The position numbers were made by a program, and so were the translations under genes. The notes beneath the pieces were generated by a model. That model saw nothing but the letters and a program-made list of their open reading frames with translations, did not search any database and had not been told where the DNA came from. Shown here piece by piece: positions 58,713 through 64,000 of a DNA stretch of 64,000 bases. This stretch comes from Hymenopus coronatus (lineage: Eukaryota > Arthropoda > Insecta > Mantodea > Hymenopodidae), in contig CM060895.1 of NCBI GenBank assembly GCA_030762935.1, positions 35,876,001 through 35,940,000 of the forward strand. The letters run 5' to 3'. Positions within the stretch are counted from its first letter, which is position 1; each line of letters starts with the position of its first letter.

Positions 58713-59485
58713 GTTTACTTTCTCTACACGTACGTACAAAGTGTATAGAGAGGTATCGTTTTGCATCCAAAATCCAATACCGGGATTTCGCTGGAAATAC
58801 ATGTTTTGGAACCCCCTGAATTTAAAAAAAAAAACATTTTTACAAAACTACCCGCGCAGTTCACTATCTTCCAAGGATGCGACACGAAGATTTGTCAACA
58901 AAATCTCCCCACCCCAACTACCTTCTACATGGAAAAATGTGGGACATTTTGATTTTCTCCTAAATGGCTCTAACGATTTTGATTACAATCTCTTGTCATT
59001 AAGATGTTTACATGACAAATAAAATTAATATCTTGAACTTTTGGAAATCACCTCTGAAGACTTCTTTATTATAGATGATTTTTTTAAGTTTTGCATAACC
59101 GGTAAACCGTAAGAGATTGACAAAAGCTTATTACACAAAGAATGCAGATCTCATTAAAAACAATTTATATCACATACAATTTTTTCAATGAGTTCGCTGT
59201 TTTCTAATTCCTTGTTATTGGTTTCAGTTTTAAAATGCTTAAACTTTCCTCATTCGGGAACTTGTGAACTCCTGGCTAACGGATTTCAATTCCATGGCAA
59301 CCACATTTTAAAACATTCGACTGTCAGTTTAGTCTAGTGTATTCCCTAATTTTCTATCTACTTATATGGAACTAAGGAATAAGACCGTTTCTACTAAGTT
59401 TTATCTCTTTTAGAATGAAGTATACAGAATAATTTGTTACAGAGATATAGAGAAAGTCATGTGAATGGAACACATCAGATTTTTA
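58713..59485 (-). repeat. Family R, full-length reverse copy without the (CA)n block
   Basis: It runs from TTTACTTTCTCTACACGTAC to AGTCATGTGAATGGAACACA. The microsatellite and ACTCAAAAACG region is deleted near 58855. Confidence 0.8.
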
Positions 59486-59839
59486 TGCCGGTATTTTTTA
59501 TTGTACCTCGGTACTTTTGGACCTTAGCAAACTTTGTTTATAGAAGACTTCAGTGGAAGGAAGCAGAGTGTTTAATCAATTCTTTTATCAACAACCCTGC
59601 ATTACTGAGAAGAACTTGTTCAAAGAGCTGAATATAGTTAGTACACAAAAGATGTAAAACACAATGTTGGCATATAAAGTGTGCGTTTCAGTAACTAATG
59701 TATGGAGAAGATTACGGGATGAATACAGAGATTCAACTCAGATAAAGTCTATTCTAATGAGATTATGCGTTTACTAACATAAAGATAGATGGTTTATGTA
59801 TGCGTCTTGTTTAATTATTTGTTTGTTTGTGTATGTAAG

Positions 59840-60165
59840 GAAACCTCAATGGTAGACCAGAGGCTTCGTGCAGGAGTCTCGTTGGAAAGCCTCGAGGCAC
59901 AGAATAGATAGCCCGAAGACACCTATTCTGTACCCGCTGAAGCAACAGCAGACTGGAGTCTGCCGCCATGCCCCAGATCTCACAGGCGTAGATTAACAAG
60001 AGGATTATAAGAGCCCTCAAAAGGCGCAACTTAAGGGGAACCGTCATCGAGGACCTCAGCACCGGGTACAGTGAGGCCGCAGCCCCATTGCCCCGGCAAC
60101 AGCCCCCTGACGTGCTCCCTAAAAGTGACGCCCCTGTCAAGCTTGGGCTCTCCGGCGTACGTGGC
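59840..60165 (-). pseudogene. Jockey-like reverse transcriptase thumb fragment
   Basis: Reading on the minus strand, LDRGVTFREHVRGLLPGQW runs in one frame. Then AAASLYPVLRSSMTVPLKLR, YACEIWGMAADSSLLLLQRV and QNRCLRAIYSVPRGFPTRLL continue in another. This is the segment after the catalytic domain in jockey clade proteins (TFREH, YACxxWG, QNxCLR). A frameshift near 60060 separates the two parts. The fragment is joined upstream, without a stop, to Penelope-like coding sequence. Confidence 0.85.
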
Positions 60166-60199
60166 TTCTGATTGGACCGCTTCGTTGCTTCTCGTTTGA

Positions 60200-60440
60200 T
60201 GACGTTTCCTGCTTTCAATGACGGGATGCCAATTCCTATTGAGTTTTAGTGCCTCTTCTTTTTTATTAAAATTGTTCGGCTGGTTATAAATCTCTATGGC
60301 CTCTCGCTGTAGTCGTGCATGGTAGTGTGTTGTAGATGAGAGGATAGAGGTGTCTTGGAAAGTTATAATATTCTCGCCCTCTGCTTCAATAGCGTGCAGG
60401 GCGACCGCGGACTTTTCTGTGTGGCCTAGGAAACATTTCT
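60200..60440 (-). pseudogene. Penelope-like element, GIY-YIG endonuclease tail
   Basis: The minus frame reads GHTEKSAVALHAIEAEGENI, ITFQDTSILSS, HARLQREAIEIYNQPNNFNK and LNRNWHPVI. This is the C-terminal pattern of Penelope-like elements (EKSAVAEH..GH.I.F, R..REAIEI..NFN, W.PV). In those elements this domain nicks DNA for integration. The front of the domain and the whole reverse transcriptase are absent. The frame continues into jockey-like sequence to a TAA. Confidence 0.8.
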
Positions 60441-60443
60441 TAG

Positions 60444-60686
60444 TTACACTGAAATGAAATATGGGATTGTTGGCTCATATATACTCTCCTTTTCTGCATC
60501 AACTTCTTCAACTTGCGAGGTTGTTTGTTCAAACCTGATAGTTAAGTCTATAATTTCTGCCTTGTTCTTCTTTCTGTTGATGCAGATGATGTCTATACGC
60601 TTGTTGTCTTCATTATTCTTTTTGTATGTATTTATTCTCTGTAATTGGGTGCTACCAGGTGGCTGGGTTAAATGTACAAAATACAT
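60444..60686 (-). pseudogene. R2/R4-type endonuclease tail of a non-LTR element
   Basis: The minus frame contains NKRIDIICINRKKNKAEIID then LTIRFEQTTSQVEEVDAEKE and SIYEPTIPYF. The two Asp separated by 14 residues (DII..AEIID) fit the restriction-like endonuclease motif of R2/R4 clade elements (D-x12-14-D). The similarity stops at PYF, exactly where the Penelope-like fragment begins a few bases later in a different frame. Upstream the frame opens without a recognisable finger domain. Confidence 0.65.
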
Positions 60687-60924
60687 TTATAATAATAATC
60701 TTATAGTTAATAATAGTAATACAAATTAATAACAGTAAATACCAATTAATAATAGTAATACAACTAACATACTATATATAAAGATGGTGTTTGAAATACC
60801 TAACTACTTATTATTCAGTATTGCAATACTTATGTCAATTACCAGTATGCTCATAACAGTTACTTTGAAGCCTCAACATCAATAGTTACAGATCTTTAAT
60901 TAATTCGCAATATTTACTTTAATT

Positions 60925-61310
60925 ATATGTACTTTATTCTCTTTAAATTATTCATAAATTTCTTTAAGGTCAGAGGGCAGGCCTGAAAGGCTGCTACAGG
61001 CAATTTATGCAATTTGTCCTGTACACAAAAGAAAATTTTCCTACGTCGGTTCTGTACTTCTACCCTTAATTTTATATATATGATTTTGTCCGTATTATAC
61101 CGGGTTTTCTAATCTCTTTCTAATGTTCACCCATACATTTACATCAGCATAAGCTTTAAATACGCCTAACTTTTAGCGGCTCCCAATTATTCTCTTCGCC
61201 TTTCGTAAGCCTAAAATCTTTACCTCTCTTTATGAATTTGACAGCCCTTCTCTGTATCTTTTCCAGCGGATCAGTTTGATTAACCCATTAGGGGGTCCCA
61301 GCATGCCCCC
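60925..61310 (-). pseudogene. CR1/jockey-like reverse transcriptase tail
   Basis: The minus strand reads DPLEKIQRRAVKFIKRGKDF, RLTKGEENNWEPLKVRRI, then with stops TDVGKFSFVYRT and a worn end. DPLExxQRRAVKFI and the GKxSFxxRT block are characteristic of the C-terminal segment of these proteins. Several stops occur after the first 45 residues. Confidence 0.78.
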
Positions 61311-61339
61311 TTATTTCCCACTGTTCCTGCTATGTTCTT

Positions 61340-61412
61340 TCTGGAATAGAATGAAATAGAAGAATAAGCTTATTAATAGTAATTTGTTACACAGATGTGA
61401 ATGGAACATATC
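61340..61412 (-). repeat. Family R terminal fragment
   Basis: ATAGAAGAATAAGCTTATTA to GTGAATGGAACATATCAGAT matches the reverse 3' terminus. Confidence 0.65.
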
Positions 61413-61424
61413 AGATTTTTTTTT

Positions 61425-61838
61425 TAAATTAATTTCCCAACTACACAGTCGTTCAAAGAGATCATATTTAGTTGTATAACAACTCATTTGGCAACACTGC
61501 TGTACATATCACATATCACCTCTCAGACTTGTGAAGATTGCGCAAGAGTCGACGGGTGTGGGCAGTGTTGAGTGAGACAGAGGATATAATAATTTCCAAC
61601 CGACACCGTACATCCGGTACACGTCAGCATTTCAGAATTCAGAGAGATTCTCTCTCTCAGCCCACCCACCAACTAACTGGCGTTCTTTCAATGTTAGAAG
61701 AAACAATAAGAAAATTAAATTGTCAGCCACAATATTTCAACTCGAATGTTTGTGACCGATTCTTTATTGTATTTAGCACATTAAACGTATTAGGTTACAG
61801 TATTGTGCTTAATAAAATACTCCACAAACTTTAAGAGA
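61425..61838. repeat. Inverted duplication, arm 2 (with a dead copy of the candidate first exon)
   Basis: Inverse of 48650-49146. Here the ATG of the exon has become ATT, one base is gained after it, and the exon's end and donor are deleted between CAGCATTTCAG and the (CT)n tract. Confidence 0.85.
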
Positions 61839-61978
61839 AAAAAAAATCTGATGTTCCATTCATATTACTTTCTCTACAGCACTGTAACAATTTATTGTTA
61901 AAAAGTTATTCTTTTGTAAGGAACGTTGTTTGTGTAACTGCTAGAGAAACTCGCGTGTATGGAACATATCAGATTTTT
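61839..61978. repeat. Family R terminal fragments, plus then minus
   Basis: AATCTGATGTTCCATTCATA.. is followed after about 60 bp by the opposite terminus, CGTGTATGGAACATATCAGA. Confidence 0.6.
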
Positions 61979-61979
61979 T

Positions 61980-62220
61980 AAAGTTTTTTTTTTCTTTATT
62001 TTTTTCTAGCCTTCCTACGTTTCTGTTGTCTTCCTACTTGTTTTCTGTTTGTACTTATAGATACAGATGCACAGATTTACAAGCACACAAGCGGCCATGT
62101 CCAAAGCGAGAATCGAACCGCTGCGCCATAAGCATCAAGGCTAGGCGCTTGACGAGCGCGGCCATGACGATCAGCATATTTTTTAACCTAATGCATATCT
62201 TTGATGAAGCGCCTGGCAGT
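61980..62220 (-). mobile_element. tRNA-derived SINE (my S6)
   Basis: The reverse complement has ATGGCCGCGCTCGTCAAGCG and B box GGTTCGATTCTCG. An A/T-rich tail is at the left. Confidence 0.5.
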
Positions 62221-62418
62221 TAGGCCACGCCTCCACACATTTCGGCCATGCTCACAATCAACATAACGAGACGAGTAATCCACAGAAGGCGTTTTGCTTC
62301 TGACAAATGTCTGATTTTACCTTACAAATTTATAATCACATAAACAAATTCATTATTTACTATCAATAATTTTGTAGCAACGAGCATTTCAGATATATTA
62401 ACTACGATTAACTAGAAT

Positions 62419-63178
62419 GTTTACTTTCTTACATATTGCATGGTACGTAGGTATAGATACCACTATTTCATCGGAAATAAACGTTTTACGGTTTGTATGT
62501 GTGTGTCCGTGACGCTGTGAACACGATAACTTAAAAACGAAAAAACGGTAAAATACCGAACTTGCTATATAAGTTTAAAATCTTCCAAGGATTCGAAACG
62601 AATATTTTGAGGACAATGCTCTACCCCAAACTACCTTCACTTGAAAAAAAAATCGAAAACTCTGATTTTCTCAAAAATAGCCCTAATTATTTTGATTATA
62701 TTACCGCATATTAAAAATATTTACATGGCAAATATAATGTATATCTTAAATTTTTTGAGAATGGCCTCTGAAGAGCTTTTCAGTTTAAATGAATTTTGGG
62801 TAACTGCTAAACCGTAAGAGAAAGACAAAAGCTTTCTATACAAACAATGTAGAGCTCGTTAAAACACACAATTCAAGTCATGTAGATTTTTTTCGTGGAT
62901 TGTTATTGATTTCAGTTTTTAAATAAATTTTTCTCATACGGGAATTTGTTAACTCCTGGCCCTGCATACAGATGGATTTCAACCATATGGCAACCAGCTT
63001 TTAAAAGATTTGACTATTGATTTAGCCTAGTGTGTTCTCTTATTTTACTTCTACTTATAAGGAATTAAGCAATAAGACCGTTTCTCGATTACATTGATTA
63101 TGTAGTAGAATAAGCTTATTAATAATAATTTATTAAGAAAGAAAGTTATGTGAAAGGAATACATCAGATTTTTTCTAA
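62419..63178 (-). repeat. Family R, reverse copy
   Basis: It runs from TTTACTTTCTTACATATTGC to AGTTATGTGAAAGGAATACA, with the GTAACTGCTAAACCGTAAGA block intact. Confidence 0.8.
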
Positions 63179-63211
63179 GTGAAGTATATATGCCTCTTCC
63201 TCTCAATTTAG

Positions 63212-63331
63212 TTATGTTTCGTTTGCCGGAGCAATAGAGGATTTAATTTTATAAATATATTCAATTTCCTGCTGATGCCCCTGAATCTTTTCATATATTT
63301 GTGTCATTGCTTGCGCCTGTTTGTCATTCTT
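63212..63331 (-). other. Short coding-like stretch, unassigned
   Basis: Forty minus-strand codons, KNDKQAQAMTQIYEKIQGHQ then QEIEYIYKIKSSIAPANET and TAA, look like an amphipathic helix. It could be the tail of a decayed transposon protein. No start, splice site or family signature is visible. Confidence 0.2.
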
Positions 63332-63384
63332 CTCGTACCTCTTTCGGTTTCAGCAACCTATGCTGTTTTTTTTCTTCTTGTTTT

Positions 63385-63503
63385 TTTTCATTCGTCTTCT
63401 CAGGATAAGGGAAAACCCTGTAACTCACCCTACGCGAGATTCGAACTCACGACCTTTTGAATGTGAGGCAGACATGTTACCACCACACTACTCAGGCGGG
63501 CTA
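63385..63503 (-). mobile_element. SINE S1, truncated copy
   Basis: The reverse complement starts TAGCCCGCCTGAGTAGTGTG and has B box GAGTTCGAATCTC. The tail is lost after TTTTCCCTTATCC. Confidence 0.75.
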
Positions 63504-64000
63504 CTATATAAGTTGAGTATCTTTCAAGGATTCAACACGAAATTTTCAAAAAAAAATCTCTGCCCAAACTAACCTTTATATAAAAACTGTTTTTAAAATT
63601 CTGATTTTTTAAAAAAATGCTCTAATGATTTTAATTAAAAAGCCAAATATTTAAAGTACTTTTATCACAAATAAAATGTATATTTTGATTTTCCCGGGAA
63701 TAGCCTCTGAAGCCCTCTTCGTTCTGGCTACTTTTGCTTAACTAGTAAACCATAAGAGATGGAGAAAATCTTTTAATGGACGACGATATAGACCTCGTTA
63801 AAGCACACAATTTATGTGATGTGCAATTTTTGTGGAGTTAACCATTTCTGAGATATTCCTTGCTATTGGTTTCAATTTCGAAATACTTAAAACTTTTCTC
63901 AAATGGGAGGTTATAATTCGTTTAATATCTCTTTTGTTATACTCCTGGTCATGCAAAAGTAATGGAATTTAAATTTTATTATATAGTGATCAGCTATTAA
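63504..64000 (-). repeat. Family R, reverse copy running off the window
   Basis: It starts inside the element (GTTGAGTATCTTTCAAGGAT) and continues through GGGAATAGCCTCTGAAG to the window end. Confidence 0.75.

Overview
The window is animal nuclear DNA, most likely from an arthropod and probably an insect with a large, AT-rich, transposon-filled genome. The reasons are GT-AG introns, tRNA-derived SINEs, hAT-Buster, Harbinger, Tc1/mariner-like, P-like, jockey/CR1-like and Penelope-like remnants, and many microsatellites. I see no prokaryotic gene organisation. Species cannot be named from the sequence.

The main result is a gene that no long ORF reveals. On the minus strand seven very small exons lie between about 32.2 kb and 1.4 kb. 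They are 26 (coding part), 67, 59, 85, 77, 85 and 77 nt long, each with consensus splice sites. Their phases alternate perfectly: start exon ends at phase 2, then 2-to-0, 0-to-2, 2-to-0, 0-to-2, 2-to-0, 0-to-2. The last four exons are two copies of one exon pair, carried by a head-to-tail segmental duplication of about 2.27 kb (units A and B, plus a truncated unit C). The 85-nt exon has diverged about 22% between copies, with every changed codon changing the amino acid, while its flanking introns differ by only about 8%. The gene runs off the left edge. A second possible first coding exon, also ending at phase 2, lies at 48.9 kb.

Layout. 1-7.7 kb: the duplicated exon-pair units, with hAT copy 1 inserted in unit C. 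7.7-12.5 kb: Harbinger remnants, namely a partner-protein tail and a two-exon HARBI1-like transposase with one stop and one frameshift. 12.7-37.4 kb: long introns of the microexon gene, filled mainly by a dispersed repeat that I call family R (about 0.8-0.9 kb, about 40 pieces in the window, roughly a third of it), with SINE nests, a Tc1 remnant and two terminal-inverted-repeat elements. 37.4-44 kb: a mariner-like transposase gene apparently split by a P-like element, by hAT copy 2 next to that element, and by a SINE. 45.0-46.5 kb: a short non-autonomous LTR element (TRIM type) with a matching 4-bp target duplication. 48.6-49.1 and 61.4-61.8 kb: an inverted duplication carrying the candidate alternative first exon. 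49.6-50.3 and 59.8-61.3 kb: decayed reverse transcriptase fragments of several clades. The remainder is family R and AT-rich sequence.

Apart from the microexon gene, every coding remnant I recognise is transposon-derived and broken. Boundaries of family R copies are approximate (about 10-30 bp) because they were read by eye.
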